From positions 62,001 through 126,000 of the forward strand of contig NZ_BCTU01000007.1 in NCBI RefSeq assembly GCF_001590925.1: a stretch of DNA of 64,000 bases. Reading direction: 5' to 3'. Within the stretch, counting starts at the first letter, position 1. Every line of letters begins with the position of its first letter. A model generated the notes under the pieces. That model was given only the letters and a program-made list of their open reading frames with translations. It was not told the DNA's origin and ran no database searches. The DNA comes from Serratia plymuthica NBRC 102599 (GTDB lineage: Bacteria > Pseudomonadota > Gammaproteobacteria > Enterobacterales > Enterobacteriaceae). Below, piece after piece: positions 54,378-64,000 of the stretch. The position numbers and the translations under genes are program-made.

Positions 54378-54758
54378 TCAGCGCTGTTTTTGTTGCGACA
54401 GATCAACAACCGGCAAACGCAGCATAAAGGTCAGCAGAATAGCCAGCATCAGCAACAACACCCCGCGCACCCACCAGAGTTTAACCAGCCACAGCGAAAC
54501 CGCAAACGTCAGCACAATCACCGCTACCGCCTTCCCTTTGGCCCCTGGCGGCAACGCACGATGCTGTTGCCAATGGCGCAGATAAGGGCCGAACCAGGAA
54601 CGATACAGCAGCCAATGGTGAAAGCGCGGCGATGAGCGGGCAAAACACCAGGCGGCCAGCAGCAGAAATGGCGTGGTCGGCAGCAGCGGCAGCACCACGC
54701 CCAGCGTCGCCAGTACCACCGCCAACCAACCGAGGATAATCAATAACCAACGCGTCAT
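54378..54758 (-). CDS. ybaN: DUF454 inner-membrane protein YbaN
   Basis: This 126-residue protein has membrane segments at the N-terminus (LLIILGWLAVVLATLGVVLPLLPTTPF-type) and near the C-terminus (VIVLTFAVSLWLV, GVLLLMLAILLTFM). The conserved LPTTPFLLLAAWCFARSSPRFHHWLL is the DUF454 signature. Function unknown. Confidence 0.94.
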   Translation of the reverse strand: MTRWLLIILGWLAVVLATLGVVLPLLPTTPFLLLAAWCFARSSPRFHHWLLYRSWFGPYLRHWQQHRALPPGAKGKAVAVIVLTFAVSLWLVKLWWVRGVLLLMLAILLTFMLRLPVVDLSQQKQR

Positions 54759-54908
54759 GCGAGCCCTTGTCCGCTAGTCTGTCTGGCGTTACTTTATCAC
54801 CCTCCTCCCCTGCGCCACCAGCCGCAATGGCCGGAATATGAGCGCCGCGCTTGTTTCACGGCGGGATCGCGGGCAAGCTGAGCCCTGTGAAATTTGAATG
54901 GAGCCAAC

Positions 54909-55445
54909 GTGAGCACTCACCGTCTATTACAGGTGTTAGAACAGCAGATCGCGGCCTTGGCCGCCGAGGTGACGCCGCGTGGCGACGCCCCTATCCCTCA
55001 GGCGCGCTTTGACGCCGCGCTGTTTTCCAATCGCGGCACCCGGCTGCGTGATTATCTGGCGGAAGTGCAAAGGAACTTCGCCCAGTTGCAGACGGCAGCC
55101 AACGACAGCCGCATCAGTCAGGTCGCCTTTCTGGCAGAGAAGCTGGTGGCCCAGATCACCGCTCTGCAGCGCGAGCTGGCGACACAGGCGTTGCGCCGTA
55201 AAAATCAGCCGAAAGAAGTGGTGGCGGTCGATTTGTATCACAAGCTGGCCGAGCATCAGGATTATGAACGCCGGTTAATGTCGATGATTCAGGATCGGGA
55301 AAGCCTGCTGGGCAGGCAGACCACATTCGCAGCGCAGCAAAAATTGCAGCACGAATTGGCGGCATTGGAAGGCAGGTTGGTGCGTTGTCGACAGGCGCTG
55401 GCGCGCATTGAGCGCAGCATCGAGCGTAAAGAAAACGGTTTTTGA
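54909..55445 (+). CDS. priC: primosomal replication protein PriC
   Basis: This protein of about 178 residues is a highly charged helical PriC family member that reloads DnaB at stalled forks. Seen: [34 protein letters not shown], the QDYERRL motif and the end [20 protein letters not shown]. Start GTG at 54909 has GGAG 5 bases upstream; an upstream in-frame TTG at 54894 is less likely. Confidence 0.88.
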   Translation: MSTHRLLQVLEQQIAALAAEVTPRGDAPIPQARFDAALFSNRGTRLRDYLAEVQRNFAQLQTAANDSRISQVAFLAEKLVAQITALQRELATQALRRKNQPKEVVAVDLYHKLAEHQDYERRLMSMIQDRESLLGRQTTFAAQQKLQHELAALEGRLVRCRQALARIERSIERKENGF

Positions 55446-55554
55446 AGATTTATCACAATACTTTAATGATTATTCCCTGCCGCGCGCCTTGTTCACTATA
55501 CTCAGCCGAAGCGACACCTTATTCATTCACCTACTAAACAAAAATGTTGGTTTT

Positions 55555-55734
55555 ATGTCTCTAGATAATGCCTCACCAGAATTGCAGCTGGCGGTAGACC
55601 TGATTTACCTGCTGGAATGTAACGAGATCGATCCAGCCATCGCGCTGGCGGCGCTGGATATTGTCAAACGGGACTATCAGGAAAAACTGCAACGCAACGG
55701 CGTCACCACGCCTTACCTGCCCGCCGGGCAGTAA
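55555..55734 (+). CDS. ybaM: YbaM family (DUF2496) small protein
   Basis: This 59-residue protein has the DUF2496 pattern [21 protein letters not shown] ... [16 protein letters not shown]. It directly follows priC, as in E. coli. Function unknown. The start is the conserved MSL at 55555; a longer in-frame opening upstream is not conserved. Confidence 0.9.
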   Translation: MSLDNASPELQLAVDLIYLLECNEIDPAIALAALDIVKRDYQEKLQRNGVTTPYLPAGQ

Positions 55735-55737
55735 AAA

Positions 55738-55766
55738 GGGTTCAGCCTTGAATTGAACTGAACCCT
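55738..55766. terminator. bidirectional terminator between ybaM and mscK
   Basis: GGGTTCAG, 12 bases, CTGAACCC, with A residues to the left that serve as a T-run for the minus strand. Confidence 0.75.
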
Positions 55767-55779
55767 CGCTTTCATCCCA

Positions 55780-58700
55780 TTATCCAGCCGACGAGCTGCC
55801 CTCATCCTGCGACAGCGTCCGTTTCACTTCCTGTACCTCGTTACCCTGCTGGTTGTGCAAATATACCTCCAGCTGGTTGAAGGCGATATTAATGTCGTTC
55901 TCCCGGCACAGGCGATCGATCGAGCGGTTCAGCTCATCGACGGTATAGCTGCGGTCACGCAATTCACGAACATAAAGGCGCAATTCGTGATCCAGCGTAC
56001 TGGCGCCAAAGTTAAGGAAGAAAACCTGCGGTTCCGGATCGGTCATCACCCGCGGGTTATCATGCGCAGCCTGCAACAGCACCGCTTTCACCTTGTCCAG
56101 ATCGGAACCGTACGCCACCCCAACCTTGATCAACACCCGGGTAATGGTGTCTGACAGCGACCAGTTGATCAGCCGCTCGGTAACGAACGCCTTGTTCGGG
56201 ATGATCACCTCTTTACGATCGAAATCGGTAATGGTGGTGGCGCGAATGCGGATTTTGCTGACCGAGCCGGAGAAGGTGCCGATAGTAATGGTGTCGCCGA
56301 TGCGGATCGGCCGCTCGAACAAAATGATCAGACCAGAAACAAAGTTGGCGAAAATCTCCTGCAGGCCGAAGCCCAGACCGACGGTCAACCCGGCGGCCAG
56401 CCATTGCAGCTTATCCCAGGACACGCCCAGCGATCCGAGCGCGGTAACGGCGCCCACGGTGGTGATCAGGTAGGTCAGTATGGTGGTGATGGCGTAAGAC
56501 GCCCCTTGCCGCAGTTGCAGCCGCGACAGCACCACCACCTCCAGCAGGCCGGGCAGGTTGCGCGTCATGACATAGGCGACGATCACCGCCGCGATGGCCA
56601 CCATCATGTTGCCCAGCGTCACCGCCTGCGGCACGCTGCCGCCGGCAACGGTGGTGGTGTAATGCCACAGCGTGATGCTGTCCAGATACGAAATCACCGT
56701 CACCAGATCTGACCAAATGCCGTAGAAGGCGCAGGCAAAGATGATAAACAGCGCCATGGTGGTCAGACGCAGCGACTGCTGGTTGATCTGATCCAGCGCC
56801 AAAGGCGCCTCCTCGACAGGTTCCCCGCCTTCTGCCCCCTCTTTCGCCAGGCTCTGGCGACGCGCCAGCGCGCGGCGGTAAGCCAAGCGACGTGCCGCAA
56901 CGCTCAGGCCGCGAATGGCGGTCAGATAAACGATGTTCCACAGGAAGAACAGATACAGGCTGTCGATCCAGCGGCCGGCCAGACGCAACGTGGTGTAGAA
57001 ATAACCGGCGAACATCAGGCCGAGCAGGATTAGCGGCGTGGCGGCAATGGCGGTGATGATCACCAGTTGCACCGCGTGCGAACCTTTCTCGCGCCAGCCG
57101 TCGCGGCACAGCGGAAACACCAGCACGGCAAGCAGCGCCAGCGTCAACATCACCACCACCTGGCCAATAACGTCCTCGACCAGCCGCAGCGGCGCTTTCT
57201 CGCCCAGCACCGACCAGAAGATCAGCGGCAGCAGCGCCAACCCCAGGCGCAGGGTCTGCCGGCGGTAGTGCGCGCACAGTCCGGTGGAAAAGTTGAAGTG
57301 GCGCTCGGTAACGCCGCCCGGCGCCAGCGTACGGTAGGTAAAACCGAAAATCAGCCAGAACAGCGCCAGCTGTTGCGACAGTGCCCACAGAAAATCGCTG
57401 AGGCCGATTTCCGCGCGGTAACACCAGAAACCGGCACCCAGCAGCAGCGCCGAGCCGGGCAGCACTTTCAGCAAGGTCAGCATAATGGCCTTCGGCGTGT
57501 GCAGTTGGCTGTCGCGTTTTAGCTGCCCGACATCATTAGCCAGCTTTTGCAGGTGCGTATCGATCAGCTTGTAGCGCCAGCGCAGCAGGGCTATCAGAAT
57601 CAGCATCGGGATGAGGAACACCAACGCATTCAACCCGCCCTGCAGCATTTTGCCGGTGTCCAGTTTGAAATCGAGTGCGGCAATCTGATCTTTGACCGCG
57701 CCCGGCAGGGCTTTCAACCACGCCAGATCGATCGGTTTGTTGCTGTTAACCCAGAATATCTGCTGGGTCAGCGTATCTTGCAACGAGCTGTAAACGCTGG
57801 TCAGTTGCTGCTGGTTAATCTGCAAGCTGATCGACTGCGCAAGCTGGTTGCTGAGCTGCTTATTCAACTGATCCAATAGCTCACGGCGCATATCAACGAT
57901 TTCGTTCAACGCATCGAGCACGTCCGCACTGGCTTTCTCTTTGCTGTCGACAAGCAGCTTATTGATGTAGTCGTCGCCCTTGAACAGGTCGTCGCGCTGC
58001 TGGTTGATATCAAACTGCTCCAGGCGCAAATCGGCGATTCGCGTGCCCATATCCGCCACCAACGTGCCCTGCGGCAAGTTTTGCTGCTGCTGGTAGAGAA
58101 TGCGCGACAGCACCAGGCTGCCTTTCAGCACCTGGATCTGCTCCTTCAGGTTACGCTCCGACTGCAGGCCGCGATCGAGCCAGTTCTTTACCCGGATATT
58201 CTGTTGAAACAGTATGTTGCTCTCTTCCGTAGCGGCAATCAGCCGCTGACTGAGTTGGCGATTGACGTCCAGCTCTTTACTGACCAGCTTATCCTGTTGG
58301 ATGTCCGTGGCGTCTTCCGGATTCTGCGCCTCTTTGGCGGTTTTTTCAGACAGAGTCAGGCGTTTGCTGTTAACCACTTCTTGCAGCAACTGCACCGATC
58401 GGTCCAACGCGTCGATGTGCCCGGTGGTGTAATCGCGCTGTTTCTGTAGCAGGTCCTGCAAAGTGGTGTTGGCTTCCAGGCTCCTGCGCTGCAGATCAAT
58501 TTGCGCATTGAGCAACACCTGCTCCGTTGCCAACATCACCTGCTGGCTGTCGCGCAGCGAGTTTTGGCCCGGCGTCTGGTCGTTGAGCTGGTTACGGATC
58601 TCCTGCAGACGCTGCGACGCGGTATACATGCTGCTTTGCACCCGTTCCGGCTGGGTCTGCAGCGAAACCAGTTGGCTGTTATAGGCGGAGAGGTTTTCCT

Positions 58701-59166
58701 GCGCGGTTTGCAGTTCGTCCAGCGTCTGGTAAAGGCGGGTTTCCAGTTGGCGCAGGGAGAGCGGCAGCAGATCGGCTCTGGCGGCCGCGCTATCCACAGG
58801 GACTTTCAGCGCATCCAGATCCTCGGTCACCTGGCGTAGCTTGCCCGGCGCCAACTGCAACTGTTGTTTAAGCTCAGCGCCATCCTGTTTGACGCGTTCG
58901 ATGGCGTCCAGCAGTTCGAGCGTGCGGGTCAGATCCTGCTGGGTGAGCTTATTGACCGGCGTCAGCGTCTTTTGCTTATTCAGCGCATCAAGCTGGTTTT
59001 GAATTTCACTGCGCGACGGCGCATCGCCGTTCAACGCCGCATGGGCAACAGGCTGGCAGACCGCACAAAGGGCGATCAATAAAAACAGAGCGAGGGCGCG
59101 GGAGATATCCCCCCCGAAGAACGAGGGTAACGTCGGAAAAGGACGTTTAGCTAACCTGCGATGCAT
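55780..59166 (-). CDS. mscK: potassium-dependent mechanosensitive channel MscK
   Basis: This protein of about 1128 residues is a large MscS-type channel. Order: signal peptide (ALALFLLIALCAVCQPVAHA), a long coiled-coil periplasmic region to about 480, about eleven membrane segments, then the MscS pore and beta domain (GLGFGLQEIFANFVSGLIILFE, IRIGDTITIG, NKAFVTERLINWSLSD). The ATG at 59166 gives the normal signal peptide; 19 further codons upstream are probably untranslated. Located near acrR as in E. coli. Confidence 0.94.
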   Translation of the reverse strand: MHRRLAKRPFPTLPSFFGGDISRALALFLLIALCAVCQPVAHAALNGDAPSRSEIQNQLDALNKQKTLTPVNKLTQQDLTRTLELLDAIERVKQDGAELKQQLQLAPGKLRQVTEDLDALKVPVDSAAARADLLPLSLRQLETRLYQTLDELQTAQENLSAYNSQLVSLQTQPERVQSSMYTASQRLQEIRNQLNDQTPGQNSLRDSQQVMLATEQVLLNAQIDLQRRSLEANTTLQDLLQKQRDYTTGHIDALDRSVQLLQEVVNSKRLTLSEKTAKEAQNPEDATDIQQDKLVSKELDVNRQLSQRLIAATEESNILFQQNIRVKNWLDRGLQSERNLKEQIQVLKGSLVLSRILYQQQQNLPQGTLVADMGTRIADLRLEQFDINQQRDDLFKGDDYINKLLVDSKEKASADVLDALNEIVDMRRELLDQLNKQLSNQLAQSISLQINQQQLTSVYSSLQDTLTQQIFWVNSNKPIDLAWLKALPGAVKDQIAALDFKLDTGKMLQGGLNALVFLIPMLILIALLRWRYKLIDTHLQKLANDVGQLKRDSQLHTPKAIMLTLLKVLPGSALLLGAGFWCYRAEIGLSDFLWALSQQLALFWLIFGFTYRTLAPGGVTERHFNFSTGLCAHYRRQTLRLGLALLPLIFWSVLGEKAPLRLVEDVIGQVVVMLTLALLAVLVFPLCRDGWREKGSHAVQLVIITAIAATPLILLGLMFAGYFYTTLRLAGRWIDSLYLFFLWNIVYLTAIRGLSVAARRLAYRRALARRQSLAKEGAEGGEPVEEAPLALDQINQQSLRLTTMALFIIFACAFYGIWSDLVTVISYLDSITLWHYTTTVAGGSVPQAVTLGNMMVAIAAVIVAYVMTRNLPGLLEVVVLSRLQLRQGASYAITTILTYLITTVGAVTALGSLGVSWDKLQWLAAGLTVGLGFGLQEIFANFVSGLIILFERPIRIGDTITIGTFSGSVSKIRIRATTITDFDRKEVIIPNKAFVTERLINWSLSDTITRVLIKVGVAYGSDLDKVKAVLLQAAHDNPRVMTDPEPQVFFLNFGASTLDHELRLYVRELRDRSYTVDELNRSIDRLCRENDINIAFNQLEVYLHNQQGNEVQEVKRTLSQDEGSSSAG

Positions 59167-59266
59167 GATTTGACTTCGAATCAATAATGAAGCCGAAAGA
59201 TTATCACGATCGCAGATAGCCAACGAATAAGAAAAACGTTGCTGGTGATGTACAGATGTAGCGGGA

Positions 59267-59620
59267 TCAGAACGTCAGTACTTTCTCGGCGGCCAGCGTC
59301 CATTGCGCCAGTTCCACCAGCGTACCGATTTCCACCCCGTCTGCCAGCGGCAACCGGCTGACGCCACGCGCGTCGGCGCAGGTTTTGCACAGTTTTACCG
59401 GCACTTGCTGCGCGGTGAGGATCTCCAGCATCTGTTGCAAATGATAACCTTCGTGCGGCTGTTGCCCGGCGAGGCCGGCCACCACTGCGTCCGACATCAA
59501 AAACAGTTTCAGATTGAGATCGGCCTGCTGCTCTTTCAGCGCAATGCCCAGACGCAAGGCGTTAAACAGTGATTCCTGGCCATAGGCCGCGCCACTGGCG
59601 ATCAACACAACGGATGACAT
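59267..59620 (-). CDS. DsrE/F-like protein downstream of acrR
   Basis: This 117-residue protein resembles DsrE/DsrF sulfur-relay folds: MSSVVLIASGAAYGQESLFNALRLGIAL, LKLFLMSDAVVAGLAG, and VKLCKTCADARGV with two cysteines. AAGGAG before the ATG at 59620 is strong. It begins 13 bp after acrR ends and reads the same way, so it is probably in the acrR transcript. Its role there is unknown; it is absent from the E. coli locus as I know it. Confidence 0.85.
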   Translation of the reverse strand: MSSVVLIASGAAYGQESLFNALRLGIALKEQQADLNLKLFLMSDAVVAGLAGQQPHEGYHLQQMLEILTAQQVPVKLCKTCADARGVSRLPLADGVEIGTLVELAQWTLAAEKVLTF

Positions 59621-59633
59621 GGTGCATCTCCTT

Positions 59634-60314
59634 TTAAGGATGACAGTCGGCACAGTGCGGCTCGGCCGCCTGCTCTTCCGGTTTGACCCTTAAGGTCGGG
59701 CAGAATTGGGTCATTTCGAGGAATGAATCGACCAGGGCTGCCGCTTCGGCTTTCAGATCAAAACTTTCCGGCATAAAAAGCCAGTTTTCCATCAGGCCGG
59801 TGATATAAGCGCGCAGGATAATCGCCGCCCGGCGGGTATTGAGATCGGCGGGAAGTTGGCCGTGGCGCATGCTATTGCGCAGCACCGACTCGATGCGCTC
59901 GTAGCCTTCCAAACTAAGCACTTTACGCGCGTCTTGCAGCGGCATCATTTCACCGACAAATTCGCATTTGTGGAATACGATTTCCATCAGCGCTCGCCGG
60001 CGGCCGTCATCGACCGTCGCCGTCAGTATATAAATTAGTATTTCACGTAAAATACGCAGTGGATTATCAGGGTACTTTGCCTGATACTCTATTTCGAGAT
60101 CGCCTATTTTCGACTCTGACAATTCCCAAACTTCGTTAAACAGGTCTACCTTATTCTTGAAGTGCCAATAAATAGCACCACGCGTAACACCGGCAGCGGT
60201 GGCAATATCTGTCAGTGACGTTGCAGAAACGCCACGTTCAGAAAATTCCTGCACCGCAGCATCAAGAATGTGCTGTCGAGTTTCTAGCGCCTGCTGTTTG
60301 GTTTTTCGTGCCAT
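59634..60314 (-). CDS. acrR: TetR-family repressor of acrAB
   Basis: This 226-residue repressor has an N-terminal helix-turn-helix ([45 protein letters not shown]). The ligand-binding domain follows E. coli AcrR ([15 protein letters not shown] [19 protein letters not shown]). The C-terminus is longer and ends with CADCHP. It is divergent from acrA with a palindromic operator between. Confidence 0.95.
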   Translation of the reverse strand: MARKTKQQALETRQHILDAAVQEFSERGVSATSLTDIATAAGVTRGAIYWHFKNKVDLFNEVWELSESKIGDLEIEYQAKYPDNPLRILREILIYILTATVDDGRRRALMEIVFHKCEFVGEMMPLQDARKVLSLEGYERIESVLRNSMRHGQLPADLNTRRAAIILRAYITGLMENWLFMPESFDLKAEAAALVDSFLEMTQFCPTLRVKPEEQAAEPHCADCHP

Positions 60315-60342
60315 GGCGTTGTTTTTTCGGGGGAGTGTGATT

Positions 60343-60366
60343 TACATACATTCGCGTATGTATGTA
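60343..60366. promoter_or_regulatory. AcrR operator between acrR and acrA
   Basis: TACATACATTCG and CGTATGTATGTA form a 24-bp inverted repeat with one mismatch. It corresponds to the AcrR operator of E. coli, so AcrR should repress both acrAB and itself. Confidence 0.92.
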
Positions 60367-60456
60367 CCATAGCACGCACATATAATTAACGCAGCAATGG
60401 GTTTTAAAGCTTGTGATCCATTGATCATTTTGAAATCGGACACTTGGGGTTTTTCT

Positions 60457-61644
60457 ATGAACAAAAACAGAGGGTTAACGCCTCTGGCGGCAGTTCTGAT
60501 GCTTTCAGGCAGCTTAGTACTTACAGGATGTAACGATAAGGAAACCCAACAACAAGGCGCCCAACCACCGGCTCCCGAAGTGGGCGTAGTGACATTGAAG
60601 GCCGAGCCTCTCAACATTACTACCGATCTTCCTGGCCGCACTGCTGCGTATCGTATCGCCGAAGTTCGCCCTCAGGTCAGCGGCATCATCCTGAAGCGCA
60701 ATTTTGTTGAAGGCAGTGACATCAAAGCAGGTTTTTCCCTGTATCAGATCGATCCCGCCACCTATCAGGCAACCTATGACAGCGCCAAAGGCGACCTGGC
60801 CAAATCTCAAGCCAGCGCTTCGATCGCGCGCGTAACGGTGAACCGCTATAAACCCTTGCTGGGCACCAACTACATCAGTAAGCAGGATTACGATACCGCA
60901 GTTTCCACGCTGCAGCAGGCAGAAGCCGCCGTGGTAGCCTCGAAAGCCGCAGTGGAAACCGCACGCATCAACCTGGCTTACACCAAAGTGACCTCGCCGA
61001 TCTCCGGCCGCATCGGCAAATCCGCCGTGACCGAAGGCGCGCTGGTTTCCAACGGTCAAGCCACCGCGCTGTCTACCGTGCAACAGCTGGATCCGATGTA
61101 CGTGGACGTGACTCAGTCAAGCAACGATTTCCTGCGTCTGAAGCAAGAACTGGCCAGCGGCGCGCTGAAACAGGAAAACGGCAAAGCCAAGGTGAAATTG
61201 CTGCTGGAAAACGGCACGGAATACGCCCAAGAAGGCACGCTGGAATTCTCTGACGTTACCGTTGATGAAACCACCGGTTCCATCACCATTCGCGCATTGT
61301 TCCCTAACCCGAACGATACGCTGTTGCCGGGGATGTTCGTTCGCGCCCGTCTGGACGAAGGCGTTCGCAGCGATGCATTGCTGGTACCGCAACAGGGCGT
61401 GACGCGTAACCCGCGCGGCGAAGCTACCGCCATGGTGGTGGGCGCTGACGATAAAGTCGAGTTGCGTACGCTGAAAGCGGATCAGGCTATCGGCGACAAA
61501 TGGCTGGTTACCGACGGTTTGAAAGCCGGCGATCGCGTGATTGTCACCGGCCTGATGAAAGTTCGCCCGGGCGCTCAGGTAAAAGTGCAGGAAGTTGACA
61601 CTCAGGCGCAGAAACAGCCGCAGTCTGAAGCGCAGAAGTCATAA
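60457..61644 (+). CDS. acrA: RND efflux periplasmic adaptor AcrA
   Basis: This lipoprotein of 395 residues has a lipobox (LTGC) after a signal segment, then the usual order hairpin/lipoyl/barrel: LPGRTAAYRIAEVRPQVSGIILKRNF, the alpha-hairpin with SQASASIARVTVNRYKPLL, SPISGRIGKSAVTEGALV, and LLVPQQGVTRNPRGEA. It links AcrB to TolC. The start MNKNRG at 60457 is the family start. Confidence 0.96.
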   Translation: MNKNRGLTPLAAVLMLSGSLVLTGCNDKETQQQGAQPPAPEVGVVTLKAEPLNITTDLPGRTAAYRIAEVRPQVSGIILKRNFVEGSDIKAGFSLYQIDPATYQATYDSAKGDLAKSQASASIARVTVNRYKPLLGTNYISKQDYDTAVSTLQQAEAAVVASKAAVETARINLAYTKVTSPISGRIGKSAVTEGALVSNGQATALSTVQQLDPMYVDVTQSSNDFLRLKQELASGALKQENGKAKVKLLLENGTEYAQEGTLEFSDVTVDETTGSITIRALFPNPNDTLLPGMFVRARLDEGVRSDALLVPQQGVTRNPRGEATAMVVGADDKVELRTLKADQAIGDKWLVTDGLKAGDRVIVTGLMKVRPGAQVKVQEVDTQAQKQPQSEAQKS

Positions 61645-61661
61645 AAAGGAGCCGGTAAGAC

Positions 61662-64000
61662 ATGGCTAAGTTCTTTATAGATCGCCCGATTTTCGCCTGG
61701 GTAATCGCCATCATCGTCATGTTGGCGGGGGTGCTTGCAATAATGAAACTGCCGATCGCGCAGTATCCCACTATTGCACCACCGGCGGTGAGTATTTCCG
61801 CCAACTATCCAGGCGCGGATGCAAAAACGGTGCAGGACACCGTGACCCAGATTATCGAACAGAACATGAACGGTATCGATAATCTGATGTACATGTCCTC
61901 CACCAGTGATTCCTCTGGTAGCGTCACCATTACGCTGACGTTTAACTCCGGTACCGACCCTGACATTGCGCAGGTTCAGGTCCAGAACAAACTGTCGCTG
62001 GCTACGCCGCTGTTACCGCAAGAAGTGCAGCAGCAAGGCCTGAAAGTAGAGAAATCCAGCAGCAGCTTCCTGATGGTAGCCGGCTTCATTTCCGACGATC
62101 CGAACATGACTCAGGACGACATCGCGGACTATGTAGCTTCAAATATCAAGGATCCTATCAGCCGTTCACAGGGTGTGGGTGAGGTGCAACTGTTTGGTGC
62201 ACAGTACGCCATGCGCATCTGGCTGGATCCGGGCAAGCTGAACAATTTCCAACTGACCACGACGGATGTGACGTCCGCCATCACCGAGCAGAACAACCAG
62301 ATCGCCGCAGGGCAATTGGGTGGGATGCCACCGGTACCGGGCCAGCAGCTTAACGCCTCAATCATCGCGCAGACCCGTCTGACCTCTCCGGAAGAGTTCG
62401 GCAAAATTCTGCTTAAGGTGAATGCAGACGGCTCGCAGGTTCGCCTGAAAGACGTAGCGCGTATTGAGCGTGGCGGCGAAAGCTATGCCGTAACCGCACG
62501 TTACAACGGCAAACCGGCGGCAGGCCTGGGTATCAAACTGGCTACCGGTGCCAACGCCCTGAACACCGCCAAAGCGGTAAAAGACACGTTAGCCAAGATG
62601 CAGCCGTTCTTCCCTCAGGGGATGAAAGTGGTTTGGCCGTACGACACCACCCCGTTCGTCAAGATTTCGATCAACGAAGTGGTGAAAACGCTGTTCGAAG
62701 CGATCGTGCTGGTATTCCTGGTCATGTATCTGTTCCTGCAGAACTTCCGCGCGACGCTGATCCCAACCATCGCGGTACCGGTCGTCTTGCTGGGCACCTT
62801 TGCGATACTGGCGGCCTTTGGCTTCTCGATAAACACCCTGACGATGTTCGGCATGGTGCTGGCGATAGGCTTGCTGGTGGATGACGCCATCGTGGTGGTG
62901 GAGAACGTCGAGCGCGTAATGTCCGAAGAGGGGCTGCCGCCGAAAGAAGCGACCAAGAAATCGATGGAGCAGATCCAGGGTGCGTTGGTCGGTATCGCCA
63001 TGGTGCTGTCAGCGGTATTCGTACCTATGGCATTCTTCGGCGGTTCAACCGGTGCCATCTATCGTCAGTTCTCCATCACCATCGTTTCCGCTATGGCACT
63101 GTCGGTGCTGGTGGCGTTGATTCTGACGCCGGCGCTGTGCGCCACCCTGCTGAAACCGGTGCAGAAAGGCGATCACGGGGCTAAAACCGGCTTCTTCGGC
63201 TGGTTTAACCGCATGTTCGAAAAGAGCACCCACCACTACACCGACAGCGTAGCCAGTATCCTGCGCAGCACCGGTCGCTATCTGGTGATCTACCTGCTAA
63301 TCGTCGTCGGTATGGGCCTGCTGTTCCTGCGCCTGCCGTCCTCGTTCCTGCCGGAAGAAGACCAGGGCATCCTGCTGACCATGGTGCAGTTGCCTGCGGG
63401 CGCCACCGAGGCTCGAACCTCGAAGGTGCTGGAAGAAGTCACCGACTACTTCCTGACCAAAGAAAAAGACAACGTGGTGTCGGTATTTACCGTTGCGGGC
63501 TTCGGCTTTAACGGTAACGGCCAGAACAACGGTCTGTCGTTCGTCAGCCTGAAAGACTGGTCCGAGCGTAGCGGGGAGCAGAATAAAGTACCGGCAATTG
63601 CAGGTCGCGCCATGGGTGCGTTCTCGCAAATCAAAGACGGCCTGGTATTCCCATTCAACCTGCCTGCAATTATCGAACTGGGTACCGCTACCGGTTTTGA
63701 CTTCCAGCTGATTGACCAGGGTGGCCTGGGCCATGAAAAACTGACCGAAGCGCGTAACCAGCTGTTGGGCATGGCAGCCCAGCATCCGGACCTGCTGGTC
63801 GGCATGCGTCCTAACGGCCTGGAAGATACGCCGCAGTTCAAACTGATTATCGATCAGGAAAAAGCCAAGGCGTTGGGTGTCAGCATCACCACCATCAACA
63901 GCACGCTGACCACCGCGTTGGGTGGCTCGTACGTGAACGACTTCATCGACCGCGGTCGTGTGAAGAAGGTTTACGTGCAGGCTGAAGCACCGTTCCGTAT
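61662..64000 (+). CDS. acrB: RND multidrug transporter AcrB (3' end beyond window)
   Basis: The ATG at 61662 follows acrA by 17 bp with AAAGGAGC upstream. About 779 of the usual 1050 residues are present. Seen: [17 protein letters not shown], the proton-relay aspartates 407-408 in [29 protein letters not shown], and porter-domain blocks. It is the proton-driven inner-membrane pump of the AcrAB-TolC complex. The frame is open to the window edge. Confidence 0.97.
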   Translation, partial: MAKFFIDRPIFAWVIAIIVMLAGVLAIMKLPIAQYPTIAPPAVSISANYPGADAKTVQDTVTQIIEQNMNGIDNLMYMSSTSDSSGSVTITLTFNSGTDPDIAQVQVQNKLSLATPLLPQEVQQQGLKVEKSSSSFLMVAGFISDDPNMTQDDIADYVASNIKDPISRSQGVGEVQLFGAQYAMRIWLDPGKLNNFQLTTTDVTSAITEQNNQIAAGQLGGMPPVPGQQLNASIIAQTRLTSPEEFGKILLKVNADGSQVRLKDVARIERGGESYAVTARYNGKPAAGLGIKLATGANALNTAKAVKDTLAKMQPFFPQGMKVVWPYDTTPFVKISINEVVKTLFEAIVLVFLVMYLFLQNFRATLIPTIAVPVVLLGTFAILAAFGFSINTLTMFGMVLAIGLLVDDAIVVVENVERVMSEEGLPPKEATKKSMEQIQGALVGIAMVLSAVFVPMAFFGGSTGAIYRQFSITIVSAMALSVLVALILTPALCATLLKPVQKGDHGAKTGFFGWFNRMFEKSTHHYTDSVASILRSTGRYLVIYLLIVVGMGLLFLRLPSSFLPEEDQGILLTMVQLPAGATEARTSKVLEEVTDYFLTKEKDNVVSVFTVAGFGFNGNGQNNGLSFVSLKDWSERSGEQNKVPAIAGRAMGAFSQIKDGLVFPFNLPAIIELGTATGFDFQLIDQGGLGHEKLTEARNQLLGMAAQHPDLLVGMRPNGLEDTPQFKLIIDQEKAKALGVSITTINSTLTTALGGSYVNDFIDRGRVKKVYVQAEAPFR

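Noticed and set aside
55408..55554. N-terminal extension of ybaM
   Set aside because: An in-frame opening exists upstream, but it overlaps priC, lacks a ribosome site and is not part of the family sequence.

Overview
The window is enterobacterial chromosome, most likely Serratia. Two things point there. From about 15.3 kb rightward the gene order is the Escherichia coli argU-to-acrB backbone with local rearrangements. The proteins are close to, but not identical with, the E. coli ones, and the coding DNA is GC-rich. No rRNA, plasmid or complete prophage is present. Family assignments were made by reading the sequence; no database search was run.

Region 1 (1-3.8 kb): a leftward gene set with a FabY-type beta-ketoacyl synthase, a small membrane protein and the first codons of another gene. 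It is divergent from a GlxA/AraC-type regulator. This looks like an accessory acyl-biosynthesis locus entering from the left edge.

Region 2 (3.8-15.35 kb): an AT-richer accessory island ending at the 3' end of tRNA-Arg(TCT) (argU). It holds gene remains (a LysR substrate-binding domain with a stop and a frameshift, a DUF2622-like gene with two stops, an IS3-family remnant) and a defence cluster. The cluster comprises a membrane-anchored DUF4041/GIY-YIG nuclease resembling SNIPE, then a leftward set of WYL (BrxR/CapW-like) regulator, OLD-type ATPase-Toprim nuclease and Mrr-like nuclease fused to a STAND NTPase. After these comes a rightward four-gene cassette of unknown function (zinc-ribbon peptide, FxLYD-like exported protein, DUF6338-like membrane protein, 82-aa peptide) with its own terminator. 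No integrase is visible.

Region 3 (15.35-38.5 kb): core genes. After argU come a pair of coupled small ORFs, folD-ybcJ, cysS, ppiB-lpxH, purEK (PurR box), galP-galE (CRP and Gal operator sites), ybbA-ybbP, tesA, ybbO, cnoX, cfa, qmcA-nfeD, cueR/copA (19-bp-spacer CueR promoter), ybaP and ybaK. copA carries three metal-binding domains and a candidate -1 frameshift site that would release a free two-domain copper chaperone.

Region 4 (38.5-64 kb): a small accessory insert (frameshifted dinI-like gene, STM2901-like/DUF1493 pair) lies between ybaK and ushA. Then follow ushA, fsr, ybaL, gsk, hemH, adk, htpG (sigma-32 promoter), recR-ybaB, dnaX (tau/gamma frameshift site), apt, ybaN, priC-ybaM, mscK, a DsrE-like gene, acrR, acrA and a 3'-truncated acrB. 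Three intergenic spaces (30.57-30.85, 44.87-45.07 and 54.19-54.37 kb) hold palindromic, MITE-like repeats.
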